From assembly GCA_937139405.1 (NCBI GenBank), contig CAKZPV010000032.1:62001-126000 (forward strand): DNA of 64,000 bases, in the 5' to 3' direction. Source of the DNA: an uncultured Nitrospirota bacterium (GTDB lineage: Bacteria; Nitrospirota; Nitrospiria; Nitrospirales; UBA8639). A program made the position numbers and the translations under genes. Under the pieces are notes generated by a model. The model was not told the DNA's origin. It did not search any database and was given only the letters and a program-made list of their open reading frames with translations. Shown here piece by piece: positions 1 through 9,490 of the stretch (position 1 is its first letter; each line of letters opens with the position of its first letter).

Positions 1-53
1 GCGTAGGGAAAGATCTGGGGACAAGACGGAGGGGAATAAAAAAATACGTTGAT

Positions 54-695
54 TTAACGTGCCATGAGTTGAGTCTGAATCTCAGAAAACGTTTCTTCAG
101 CTTCAGGAATGAGATCTTCTCGCTGTTGGTTTTTCGCTAATTCCAAGGCCCGCTTGGACAGTTCATACGCTTCTTGGTGTTCACCTCGTTCGGCACATTG
201 ACGAGCGACAACCATCCGCGCATTGATTGATTCCGGTTCATCTTTAATCACTTGCCGCAACATGACTTCGCCTTTTGCATCATCCCCACCAAGAAATTCA
301 GGAACCTCAATAAGAATCGTGCCTTTGGAAGACAAGGCATCAAGATGATTCGGGTTCAGGGCCAACGTTTGATCCAGGGCATCCATCATAGTCCCATAGT
401 CCAACACAGAGAACACAACTTCTCCATTGGAACGCATCCGTTCCCCAATACTACAAAACAAGGCAAAATGTGCGTCAGCCGACTTATCATTAAGAGCTAC
501 AGCTTTTTCTGCAAGCGCGCGCCCACGATCAAAATACGCCCCACGACTTTCGGCATCTTTCGCACGCCGTCCTTTTTGACATTCTTCCATGGCTTGACTC
601 GTTAATACTTCGACTGACTCCTCTGCCCACACACTTGTTCCGCTCAACACCGAGCATATGAGTCCGATACAGACAATACCTAGTCCTCGTCGCAT
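54..695 (-). CDS. Secreted tetratricopeptide-repeat protein
   Basis: About 213 residues, beginning with a signal peptide (MRRGLGIVC..., hydrophobic core, cleavage probably after VWA) and followed by helical repeats with TPR-like spacing (for example ADAHFAL, ALNPNHLDAL, EAYELSKRAL). It probably acts in the periplasm as a protein-interaction scaffold; the partner is unknown. The reading frame is open further upstream, but this start is preferred because AGGGG lies about 8 nt before the ATG at 693-695 and the signal peptide begins there. The alpha-solenoid with TPR-like units also resembles TRAP-associated TatT proteins, but no transporter lies nearby, so that is only an alternative. Confidence 0.75.
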   Translation of the reverse strand: MRRGLGIVCIGLICSVLSGTSVWAEESVEVLTSQAMEECQKGRRAKDAESRGAYFDRGRALAEKAVALNDKSADAHFALFCSIGERMRSNGEVVFSVLDYGTMMDALDQTLALNPNHLDALSSKGTILIEVPEFLGGDDAKGEVMLRQVIKDEPESINARMVVARQCAERGEHQEAYELSKRALELAKNQQREDLIPEAEETFSEIQTQLMAR

Positions 696-1066
696 AACTA
701 TCCCCTTAATCTGTAACATTGGCAATCTGGTTCTTTTCGGATGATTTCCTGAAATTCTGAGCCTAGAAAGAGAGGGCTCATTTTTATACCATATTCTTCT
801 TTCCTTGCCAATATTTGTCATAAATATCACTTTTTGCTTGTTCCCAGACGAATGCATCACCATTCTTTTTTCAATAGCGCGTCCTCCAAACTTACTAAAT
901 GATGATATAGGCATAGACTCGCCTTCAGTTCGCCCTCTTTTTTGACGAAATACTCTTTAAGCACATAATTGGTAGAAAACGATTTTGCTCATTACCTTGT
1001 TTAGACAACATCCCCCTCTCAAACACTAGAATAAATTTCGAACACGAAAAAAAGGACCACGTTGCA

Positions 1067-1234
1067 ATGGATGAAGAGGAAATTCGTCAACTATGGGCCG
1101 AGGGCGAAGATTGGGTCATCAAACGTCGCAATCATGAATATTCTCATCGCCCCGATGGTAAATATGGAGAGTGGGTGACAGGCCTTCCTCCAGGCGTGTT
1201 TACTCCTGATGTTGAAACTCTTTTCGATGATTAA
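1067..1234 (+). CDS. Small hypothetical protein, 55 aa
   Basis: A short open frame from an ATG with AAAGGA about 10 nt upstream to TAA at 1232-1234. The product (MDEEEIRQLWAEGEDW...) is acidic, rich in Trp, Asp and Glu, has a central basic HRPDGKYGEW stretch and ends LFDD. It has no signal peptide or membrane segment, so it is probably cytoplasmic. It stands alone between two divergent or unlinked genes. I do not recognise the family. Balanced composition and a good ribosome site make it likelier than chance, and it is short enough for automatic callers to miss. Confidence 0.55.
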   Translation: MDEEEIRQLWAEGEDWVIKRRNHEYSHRPDGKYGEWVTGLPPGVFTPDVETLFDD

Positions 1235-1338
1235 CGACTCTTGTCTGAGATTCCTGGCCCAATACTGGCTAAGGCAGTAAAACCAGGTTCACTTCGCACG
1301 CTCTTCACAATACCCTATCCTTCCAGCTACTCTTCTTG

Positions 1339-1734
1339 ATGCGTTTGTCTGGACGAATCATCGGCCTTCTCAAAGAATATATGCATGACCTCGTCGAACA
1401 GGCTAAACAGGAAGAAATGTCTCACGCCGCCTTTGGTTTTGCGACTCTGCCATATCGAGCAGACCAAGCCATTTCCGATTTGCTTGCAATCTTGGATGAC
1501 CGCATCGAGTCAGAGGGAGTCCAAGTCGGGCTTCCTGTTGAATTTCTCCATCAGATGTGGACCGTATGCAATACGGCCAGCGCGCACATTTCGGAAATAG
1601 TTTGGCTGCAAAAGAATATCGAGGGAGGGAATGGATCAAAAGCCGAAGTGAGACAACAGACCTATCACGCACTCATCATGTTTCTTGAATCCTTACCTGA
1701 AGACGATCAGGGAGAAGACGCCACAGTAAATTGA
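1339..1734 (+). CDS. Hypothetical protein, 131 aa
   Basis: A predominantly helical soluble protein (MRLSGRIIGLLKEYMHDL..., several Leu/Ile heptads, acidic C-terminus EDDQGEDATVN) with no signal peptide, membrane segment or recognised motif. A TTG lies directly before the ATG; the ATG at 1339 is taken as the start, although no strong ribosome site is visible. The last 28 nt overlap the 3' end of the convergent prmA gene. Function is unknown. Confidence 0.55.
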   Translation: MRLSGRIIGLLKEYMHDLVEQAKQEEMSHAAFGFATLPYRADQAISDLLAILDDRIESEGVQVGLPVEFLHQMWTVCNTASAHISEIVWLQKNIEGGNGSKAEVRQQTYHALIMFLESLPEDDQGEDATVN

Positions 1735-2564
1735 AGAGCAATCCAGCCTTCTCGATTCCGGATAGCCTGTTGCATCCAACCTTGGCCTGTGAACTGTTCT
1801 ACGATATCAACCTGATCTTCTTCCAAAAGTCCTGAAAGAAACAATTGCGTCGCAGAAGAGCGCAGTCTCAACAATTCATGCGAGATTTCAAGAATCGTCT
1901 TTCGGTCAATATTGGCCACAATGATTTCAAATGATTCCGAACCAAGCTCTTCGATTCGTGCACATCGAAAATCCAATTCTTCCCCAAAGCCATTGATGAT
2001 GGCGTAGTCTTTTGCACATTCGATCGCGACAGAATCGTTATCAATCCCTAACGCCGACGCTGCTCCTAGCCGCAAGGACACCATCCCCAGAATACCACTT
2101 CCAGTTCCGACATCTAAAATCCGGCAATTGTTCCACTCTGGGATCTCTTCGAGCCATTCAAGAAGAAGGTGGGTCGTAGCATGGTGCCCGGTTCCAAACG
2201 CCTGTTTAGGATCAAGAATGATTTCAATCCCATCCTTAGGCATATCCATCGTTGTCCAACTTGGGCGAACGCCAATACGTCGGCCAATTCGAATCGGTTT
2301 CACCGAAGCAGCCCATTGGGCATTCCAATCTTGCGGCATCACTCGTTGAACTTGAATCGATGCCACTGGAATGACGGCATGAAGTTGCACAAGAGCCTCT
2401 TGCACGTTTTGAACGAAGCATGTTTCACTCCCCTGCCAATAGATCATGAATGCTCCATCCTCTTCCCACAGGCCTAAAAATTCTGACCCAGCCAAGAGTC
2501 CAGAGAGTTCGGCTCCATTCACACAGGCAGGAATCTGGATTTGAAAAACGGTCGAAGACATCAT
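1707..2564 (-). CDS. prmA: Ribosomal protein L11 methyltransferase
   Basis: PrmA trimethylates ribosomal protein L11 in the cytoplasm using S-adenosylmethionine. The 285-residue length is typical of the family. A substrate-recognition N-terminal half is followed by FGTGHHATT (residues 123-131), equivalent to the family FGTGxHxTT signature. The SAM-binding glycine loop DVGTGSGILG is at 151-160, the acidic strand end GIDND at about 173-177, and VANID (near 215) replaces the more usual VANIL catalytic-face motif. The start may be the first or second Met of MMSS. It runs divergently from the MutS-like gene 30 nt away and overlaps the convergent hypothetical gene by 28 nt. Confidence 0.93.
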   Translation of the reverse strand: MMSSTVFQIQIPACVNGAELSGLLAGSEFLGLWEEDGAFMIYWQGSETCFVQNVQEALVQLHAVIPVASIQVQRVMPQDWNAQWAASVKPIRIGRRIGVRPSWTTMDMPKDGIEIILDPKQAFGTGHHATTHLLLEWLEEIPEWNNCRILDVGTGSGILGMVSLRLGAASALGIDNDSVAIECAKDYAIINGFGEELDFRCARIEELGSESFEIIVANIDRKTILEISHELLRLRSSATQLFLSGLLEEDQVDIVEQFTGQGWMQQAIRNREGWIALQFTVASSP

Positions 2565-2593
2565 CGTGAAAATATTTGACGGAAGTATGAAGA

Positions 2594-4462
2594 GTGGCTA
2601 AGGTCTTAAGCTGTATGTCATCTTCTGGCACCAACCAACGACGCGTCGCACTCGCTCGCCTTCTACGTCGGGGGGAACGCCTCGCAAACCAAGGAAATAC
2701 AGCGAGTCAACGCTTTAGCCGATGGCGACTCACCATTTTTCTTATCGGCGCAGTTATCTGTGTTGGCCTATATCAGCATGCCTGGTTTCAGAGTGGCAAT
2801 ATCCTACTTTTACTCTTTCTTGTTATTTTCTTGACTACCACCTGGTTTCATCAACAACTTAAATATCGATTGCGCCGCTTAGCCCTGTGGCTCACAATCA
2901 AAAACGACCTGCTGGCACGACTGGAACTGGATTGGAAAAACATCCGGATTCAAACCCACAATCCTCCACCTCATCATCCCTACGCCTTGGATCTGGATCT
3001 CACCGGCCCTCATTCACTGTTAACCTTGCTCGATACGACATTTTCTTCAAACGGGCATACTCGACTGCAGGAGTGGATCTTTCAAGCCAATAATCCTGAA
3101 CCCAACGGATTACCCTGGCACATACGACAAACATTCGTTCAAGAACTCACACCACTTTCACGTTTACGAGATCGCTGTCTGTTAGCTACGCGTCTCATTA
3201 GCCCTCATCCACTGGATGGCACCCGTATTCTTTCGCTCTTAAAGGAACCCATTGCTATCCCAAATCTCTCCTGGCTGACCATCGCTGCGTCCAGTCTCTG
3301 TATTCTCACCATCATCTTAGGCCTTTTGACGATCTTTACAGGATTATCGAATTTTTGGGTGTTCTCATTACTCATCTATGTCGGCCTATATTTCTCGCTA
3401 TCAGGATCTATTGCGGCTCTGTTTGGCCGCGTGCTCACGCTTCACGTCGAACTCGAAAAACTCGTCTCCGTGATCACGATCCTGGAGCGAACAACATTAT
3501 CCAAGCAACCAACAATCCGGCACCAATGCGAAGCACTGCTCTCGCATCAGACCCGTCCCACGTCATGTCTCAAACAGCTCAGTCGTATTTGCCAAGGTCT
3601 CAGCGTCAAAGCCCATCCACTCATTCACCTGGCCTTGAACGCATTCATCCCATGGGATTTGCTCTATGTCGGAAAGTTACATCGCCTCATCACAACATTG
3701 CATGACATACTGCCACAATGGTTAGAGGCTATTGGGCAATTTGATGCAGCTAGTGCCTTGGCACGATATGCCTATGTCAACCCTGACTATCATTGGCCTC
3801 AACTGGAAACACCGAATACATCCGATTGCCTCCCTGGCCTCACCACGCAGGGGCTTGGGCATCCACTCATTGCTCACTCTCAGCGGATTCGCAATAATTT
3901 AGACCTTCGAGGAGAAGGTCAAATGCTTATCGTGACTGGATCGAACATGTCCGGAAAAAGTACATTCCTTCGAACCGTCGGTATTAACATCTGTCTGGCA
4001 CAAGCTGGCGGGCCAGTCTGTGCCACCAGCTTTTCATGGTCCTGGCTTCAACTCTATTGTTGTATTCGCGTCACCGATGCATTAGACGAAGGTCTCTCCT
4101 ACTTTTATGCAGAAGTCAAACGACTTAAACGCATCTTAGATGCTGTCCAAGCAATCACGACGTACCCCGTGCTGTTTTTGATTGATGAAATTTACCGCGG
4201 AACGAATAATCGAGAACGACTAGCAGGGAGTGAAGCCTTTGTCCAAGTACTCCAACAGAGCCGAGGGATCGGCATGATTTCCACGCATGATTTGGAACTC
4301 ACCCGACTAGCAGATAGCAACGGACATATTCGTAATGCCCATTTTCAGGAATCGGTGGAAAACGGGGTCCTTCATTTCGACTACCAACTTCGTTCTGGAC
4401 CCTGTCCTACCACTAATGCGCTCCGCATCATGGCCCAAGAAGGCCTACCAATCCCAGAATAA
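2594..4462 (+). CDS. MutS-family ATPase with membrane segments
   Basis: About 622 residues. The C-terminal third carries the complete MutS ATPase: Walker A TGSNMSGKST near residue 450, Walker B LFLIDEIYRGTNN near 528 and the STHD switch near 562. The central part resembles the MutS lever/core. The mismatch-reading N-terminal domain of MutS1 is absent. Instead there are two hydrophobic helices within the first 90 residues and a second hydrophobic pair near 230-275, so the protein is probably membrane-bound. It belongs to the MutS-related group of unknown role and should not be called mismatch repair without proof. The start is a GTG at 2594 or an ATG at 2615. It is divergent from prmA. Confidence 0.8.
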   Translation: MAKVLSCMSSSGTNQRRVALARLLRRGERLANQGNTASQRFSRWRLTIFLIGAVICVGLYQHAWFQSGNILLLLFLVIFLTTTWFHQQLKYRLRRLALWLTIKNDLLARLELDWKNIRIQTHNPPPHHPYALDLDLTGPHSLLTLLDTTFSSNGHTRLQEWIFQANNPEPNGLPWHIRQTFVQELTPLSRLRDRCLLATRLISPHPLDGTRILSLLKEPIAIPNLSWLTIAASSLCILTIILGLLTIFTGLSNFWVFSLLIYVGLYFSLSGSIAALFGRVLTLHVELEKLVSVITILERTTLSKQPTIRHQCEALLSHQTRPTSCLKQLSRICQGLSVKAHPLIHLALNAFIPWDLLYVGKLHRLITTLHDILPQWLEAIGQFDAASALARYAYVNPDYHWPQLETPNTSDCLPGLTTQGLGHPLIAHSQRIRNNLDLRGEGQMLIVTGSNMSGKSTFLRTVGINICLAQAGGPVCATSFSWSWLQLYCCIRVTDALDEGLSYFYAEVKRLKRILDAVQAITTYPVLFLIDEIYRGTNNRERLAGSEAFVQVLQQSRGIGMISTHDLELTRLADSNGHIRNAHFQESVENGVLHFDYQLRSGPCPTTNALRIMAQEGLPIPE

Positions 4463-4609
4463 CAGTGGAAAATTCGTCACAAGAAGTAAAAAGGGACAAC
4501 GTAGAGAGTAAAGAAAGACTTCAGATATGTGGCGTAATCCTACAATGGTAGAAAGACAAAAAAATCAAAACTCCTTCTTATACTTATTTATCACGTTTCA
4601 ATTCTTCCA

Positions 4610-4882
4610 CTAAGGGGCAATCAGCCCCCCGCCTTGCGCTTGGTCGGTTTTTGAACCCGTAGAAGTCCCGCATTGCTCACATACGTACTCGTACAGATTC
4701 CCTGTGGGAAGCACTAAGAGAAGTCGTTCGCGAGCCGGTGTTGCCGTCTGACATTTTGGACAAAATAACAACGAAGCACGAAGTGATTCAAATTGTTTTG
4801 GATCGTTTTGAGGAACAGGTGGACGGCGGGGACGCATTCCACGAGTGGGACGGGGACCGCCTGGAAATGGTGAGATCGGCAT
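4610..4882 (-). CDS. Small zinc-ribbon protein, 90 aa
   Basis: The product has a Pro/Arg-rich disordered N-terminus (MPISPFPGGPRPTRGM...) and then two CxxC knuckles, CPKC near residue 42 and CEQCG near 68, as in a zinc ribbon. It ends in a Gly-rich tail. It lies about 110 nt downstream of lhr in the same direction and could be cotranscribed. Zinc ribbons of this size often bind nucleic acid or ribosomes, but no specific function can be read. The alternative start at an internal Met (residue 16) has no better ribosome site. Confidence 0.6.
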   Translation of the reverse strand: MPISPFPGGPRPTRGMRPRRPPVPQNDPKQFESLRASLLFCPKCQTATPARERLLLVLPTGNLYEYVCEQCGTSTGSKTDQAQGGGLIAP

Positions 4883-4990
4883 ACACCAATCTTATCCAAG
4901 CAAATGAACTCGGTCAAGAAATGTTAACAGTATAAAGATGCTGAGCACGCTGTGAGATCGGAATAACATTGAGCCTTCTAACGATCTCAT

Positions 4991-7900
4991 CTAGGCGAGA
5001 CTCATAACGGAACGCTCATCACTAGCTTGCACTCCATCTCGAAAGAGAATGGTTTTCGAGGAATGTGAGGAGATACGGTCGCCAGGAAGAATGATGCCGA
5101 TAAGATTGAGTGGATCAGCCGGTGCCAGACGAATTTCTTCAGCGCCAGACTGTAAGTCTCTTCGTACGGCTCGTAGGGCTTCAACCGCTTCAGGCAAGGC
5201 GAATTGCTCTCCCGTAAATCCGTCCACAAAACGCCCACCTCGCATTTCACCACGCCATTCCATTTTTCGATATTGTATGAGCAGCTCACGCCACGTTACA
5301 GAAAACGATTCACGTTTTAACACATCCCGAAACACGACCCCGTAACGTCGTGCCAACTGCTTTGCCCATTGCTCATGCGGATGAACCTTCGAAGTCATAT
5401 CTACCTCTGAATCATTAGCATGGCCTTCAAACAAAGCCCAGCGTCCAACACTGTGCCGTGGTCGTCTAGCACGATCTTTCCCTTCCGCACGTCGCCGGCG
5501 AGGATCTAACAAGGCACGCAAGGGATCAAAACCGTCTGCCGTGACTAACCCTGCAGCCACTAACTCCCACAAGCCTTGTTCTACTTCAGCTGCTAGGTGC
5601 CCAGTCCGATTCGTGAGGTCTGCGAAGAAACACGCCCCTCGCTGATCCAAGCATTCATAGATGGCTTCTGCCACACCACTTAAACTTAAGCGAATATTCA
5701 GAGGCCTTGAAGCTTTACCAGGTCGAGCCATTGCTAACATCCAAGCAATATCGTCTCGCCAAACAAAACTGATAGGTGCCATGCTGGTTGGCGTGATACG
5801 CCGAAACGACTCCCCTGCCACAACTGGTCGTAAATTTGGTTTCATCTCAGGCGGCGTCAGTCGTCCCCAGGCCACTTCACCCCGTAAACAGAGATTGTCT
5901 AACCATTCAGGTTTGTAATTGGCGACACGGGTTTTGAGTAGAGACGACTCCCAAATAGAGGCAGAAGTTTCATATCCGCCTAACTGCGACAGAACTTCAC
6001 GAAGTCCCGCTTCCCCATGAAGTTGAGAGCCTGAAGCACAATGCTGCCATCGAAACAGAAACCTCATAAAATCTGAAGCCGACACCGGCTCAATTTCTCG
6101 ACGTAAAGCCGTGACCGTTCGACGATGAATGCGTGCAAGGAGACTGCGATCACACCATTCTTCTTCATGTTCAACAGAACGAAAATTACCCCGCAACACT
6201 TGGCCCTGGCTTTCTAACTGCAGTAATGCCTGATGAACGTACGAAGGGGCCACACCCAGTCGCTCTGCAAATTCTTTGACGGTGATCGGACCGATATGAG
6301 GCATCCATCCTTGCACGACAGATAGGGCTACCGATTCAGACGAAGGAATTTCAGTTTTATCAGTGGCACATGTATCTGGTGCTCCACCCAGAATTTTCAC
6401 CTGATGAAATAGCAACTGGATATGTGTAAGATGCTCATGAGTCGTCCATCCTTCAATAATATTAGTTCCCCGAGATTCTTCAGTATTGACGCGAAGAAAC
6501 AGGGCCCGGTCTTTTGTCACAAGACTATCCAACTCTTCACACCATAACGCTCCATCTTGAGTTGGCAGCCACCCCATGACCTGTAATACATCAAAAACCT
6601 CATCCTCATCGCGCACGGTCGGCCAAGCCTCCTCACAAACGGCCTGAATAGCTGTCACATCTAAGATTCCGGTTGTTCCATCAAATTCAGCCGGTAAAGT
6701 ACGTCGAAGATTCACAGCTCGAGCCCGACGTTCCTCCAACGGCGCATCATCTAAAAATGCATAGGGATTAGCATTTAAAATTTCATGCGCAAAAGGTGAG
6801 GGCACAGGTGATTCTACTGCTCGCACTTGAATCATCTGTGAATCCATCTCTTCCAAAACCTGACGAAGCCCTTCAACATCCATCGCTTCGGTCAAACAGT
6901 CTCGCAACGTTTCCTGAACGAGCGGATGCTCAGGCACTGGAATATCACCCACATGATTATCGCCACAGGCAGCCGCCATCGGAAACGCGGCCGCAAGCAA
7001 GTCTTCGGCCCGCATTCGTTGAAGATGTATGGGCACGCGTTTCCCATTCTGAAATCGCAACAAGGCTAAAGAGCGACTCACATTCCATCGCCAACGTGTC
7101 ATAAACAACGGAGTCGCCAGCGTGGCTTGAATCAACACATCACGCACTGTTTTGGGTTGCAGAAATTGGAAAATCGTCTCTAAAGGAAAGCTATGTTGTT
7201 CCCCAAGAGAAAGCACCAAGCCATCATCGGTAGCCGCTGCTTGTAATTCAAAGTCGAAATTCAGACAAAATCGTTTTCGCAGAGCCAGGCCCCATGCGCG
7301 ATTCAGTCTCCCCCCAAACGGCGCATGCACCACCAGTTGCATACCCCCTGCCTCATCAAAGAAGCGTTCAGCAATAATACAGTTTTGTGTGGGCACTCCT
7401 CCTAGAATTTGCACACCACCAGTCACATAGGCTAATAATTGATCAGCCCCAGCGGCATCCACTCCACATTCCTCAAGCAACTGCAGTCGTGCCGAAGAAG
7501 AACCAGGCGTCGCCCCGCTCTCCAACAACTGCCGTACAGCCAGCCGCACATCGGCCACCGCATGCGAGAGTTCCTTCGATCGTGAGGGAGCTTCCCCACG
7601 CCAAAAAGGAATATTAGGTGGTTGACCATGGGCATCTTCCACTCGCACTTTTCCTGTTTCAATGGCCTTGATGCGCCAAGATGTCGTCCCGAGTAACATA
7701 ATGTCGCCTGCTAAACTCTCAATAGCAAAATCTTCGTCGACCGTGCCCACAACAGTGCTATCTGGTTCGGCAACAACTGAATAGGTAGCAGTTTCAGGAA
7801 TAGCGCCCCCAGAAGTGAGAGCCGCCAACCGACCACCACGTCGTGGCCGAAGTCGGCCCTCTCGCCTGTCATAACTCAGATAGGCATACAAGGGACGCCG

Positions 7901-9316
7901 GCCCGGCACAAATCCTTCAGCAATAAGTTCTATCAGTGATTCAAAGTCTTCCCAGGAAATATCTCGATACGGATAGGCCGACCGGCATAGGTCAAACAAC
8001 TCTGTTATGCTCCATTCTTGTGCAGATACTTCAGCAATCAGATGTTGAATCAAAATATCTAAGGGGGCCGTAGGAATTTCAATAGTTTCCAATTGCCCTT
8101 GCCGAATCGCTCGTACCACTGCAGCACATTCCATCAACTCATCTCGCGTCGTGCAAAACAATCGTCCTTTCGGCACAGCCCCAACCCAGTGTCCTGCTCG
8201 CCCCACACGCTGAAGGCAAGTCGCAATGGCTCTTGGCGATCCAATCTGACACACCACGTCAATAAATCCAATATCGATACCTAATTCCAATGAGGCCGTT
8301 GCCACCATCACCTTAATTTTCCCTGCCTTTAACCGTTCTTCCGCAGTCAGCCGAAGCTTTCGAGATAAACTGCCATGATGAGAGGCCACTTGATCTTCGC
8401 CTAACCGCTCACTTAAATGATGGGCAATCCGTTCGGCTAAACGACGCGTATTGACGAACACCAGTGTGGAACGATGCTGCTCGCCAATTGCTGCAATGCG
8501 GTCGTAGATCTCCGACCAAATTGCATTCGTCGCAATAGCTCCTAATTCATCCCCTGGTACCTCAACTTGCAAATCCAACGCACGCCGATGACCCACATCC
8601 ACAATATGACAATCTGACGATTCAAAGAGAGACCCCTGTTGTGCCTTTTTCCGATTAGCAGATTCCCCGACGAGAAATCGTGCCACCTGCTCTAAGGGCC
8701 GTTGTGTCGCTGACAAACCGATGCGAACCAATTGCCGTGTAGTGACCGCATCCATCCGCTCCAATGACAAGGCCAAATGCGACCCGCGTTTATTAGGTGC
8801 CAATGCATGAATCTCATCAATAATTACCGTATGCACACCCATCAAGAGTTCTCGACTGCGCTTAGCGGTTACCATCAAAAATAATGTTTCTGGAGTGGTG
8901 ACGAGAATATGTGGCGGGTGCTTAAGCATTCGTTGCCGTTGCGCAGGAGGGGTGTCTCCTGTTCGAACTTCAACTCGAATATTGGGACTCAACAAACCAG
9001 CCGACAACGCCAGTTGACTAATCTCGTCTAATGGTTGTTGCAAATTTTTGTGGATATCGTGACTCAGTGCCCGGAGAGGCGACACGTAAACAACTTGAAT
9101 ACCTTCAACCAATTCTCCATGAATCGCCTGGTGCAATAACTGATCAATACAGGTCAGAAAAGCAGCGAGGGTCTTTCCAGAACCAGTCGGAGCCGAAATC
9201 AGCGCATGTTTCCCAGACTGAATAGCCGGCCAACTCGCCCGCTGCACATCTGTTGGCTCTCCCAACATGTTCGAGAACCACTCTTGAATCACCGGATGAA
9301 ACGATCGCAGGGGCAT
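4991..9316 (-). CDS. lhr: Lhr-type ATP-dependent helicase, 1441 aa
   Basis: A large superfamily 2 DNA helicase of the Lhr (long helicase-related) family, thought to act in DNA repair in the cytoplasm. Visible motifs are Walker A SAPTGSGKT (residues 41-49), DEIH box VIIDEIHAL near 165, SAT near 203, and QRVGRAGH (motif VI) near 375. The long C-terminal part matches the Lhr winged-helix, beta-barrel and C-terminal domain arrangement, and about 1450 residues is the usual full length. The frame is intact. A small zinc-ribbon gene follows downstream. In other bacteria lhr is often damage-induced, but I see no SOS-type palindrome here. Confidence 0.93.
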   Translation of the reverse strand: MPLRSFHPVIQEWFSNMLGEPTDVQRASWPAIQSGKHALISAPTGSGKTLAAFLTCIDQLLHQAIHGELVEGIQVVYVSPLRALSHDIHKNLQQPLDEISQLALSAGLLSPNIRVEVRTGDTPPAQRQRMLKHPPHILVTTPETLFLMVTAKRSRELLMGVHTVIIDEIHALAPNKRGSHLALSLERMDAVTTRQLVRIGLSATQRPLEQVARFLVGESANRKKAQQGSLFESSDCHIVDVGHRRALDLQVEVPGDELGAIATNAIWSEIYDRIAAIGEQHRSTLVFVNTRRLAERIAHHLSERLGEDQVASHHGSLSRKLRLTAEERLKAGKIKVMVATASLELGIDIGFIDVVCQIGSPRAIATCLQRVGRAGHWVGAVPKGRLFCTTRDELMECAAVVRAIRQGQLETIEIPTAPLDILIQHLIAEVSAQEWSITELFDLCRSAYPYRDISWEDFESLIELIAEGFVPGRRPLYAYLSYDRREGRLRPRRGGRLAALTSGGAIPETATYSVVAEPDSTVVGTVDEDFAIESLAGDIMLLGTTSWRIKAIETGKVRVEDAHGQPPNIPFWRGEAPSRSKELSHAVADVRLAVRQLLESGATPGSSSARLQLLEECGVDAAGADQLLAYVTGGVQILGGVPTQNCIIAERFFDEAGGMQLVVHAPFGGRLNRAWGLALRKRFCLNFDFELQAAATDDGLVLSLGEQHSFPLETIFQFLQPKTVRDVLIQATLATPLFMTRWRWNVSRSLALLRFQNGKRVPIHLQRMRAEDLLAAAFPMAAACGDNHVGDIPVPEHPLVQETLRDCLTEAMDVEGLRQVLEEMDSQMIQVRAVESPVPSPFAHEILNANPYAFLDDAPLEERRARAVNLRRTLPAEFDGTTGILDVTAIQAVCEEAWPTVRDEDEVFDVLQVMGWLPTQDGALWCEELDSLVTKDRALFLRVNTEESRGTNIIEGWTTHEHLTHIQLLFHQVKILGGAPDTCATDKTEIPSSESVALSVVQGWMPHIGPITVKEFAERLGVAPSYVHQALLQLESQGQVLRGNFRSVEHEEEWCDRSLLARIHRRTVTALRREIEPVSASDFMRFLFRWQHCASGSQLHGEAGLREVLSQLGGYETSASIWESSLLKTRVANYKPEWLDNLCLRGEVAWGRLTPPEMKPNLRPVVAGESFRRITPTSMAPISFVWRDDIAWMLAMARPGKASRPLNIRLSLSGVAEAIYECLDQRGACFFADLTNRTGHLAAEVEQGLWELVAAGLVTADGFDPLRALLDPRRRRAEGKDRARRPRHSVGRWALFEGHANDSEVDMTSKVHPHEQWAKQLARRYGVVFRDVLKRESFSVTWRELLIQYRKMEWRGEMRGGRFVDGFTGEQFALPEAVEALRAVRRDLQSGAEEIRLAPADPLNLIGIILPGDRISSHSSKTILFRDGVQASDERSVMSLA

Positions 9317-9490
9317 GGGTCAGTGCCTCATTTATTTAGAGACGCAAAGACAGGATTGTCGCAAGTCTCAAGGAAAAATCCTTAGCCACCTTCTCACTCG
9401 TTCATTAAGGAAAAGGCCCACCTTAGGACCAGAATCAGCAAGAATACTGGCAGTTAGAATCTCAGACAAGCCGAAACATTTCCCTTACTC

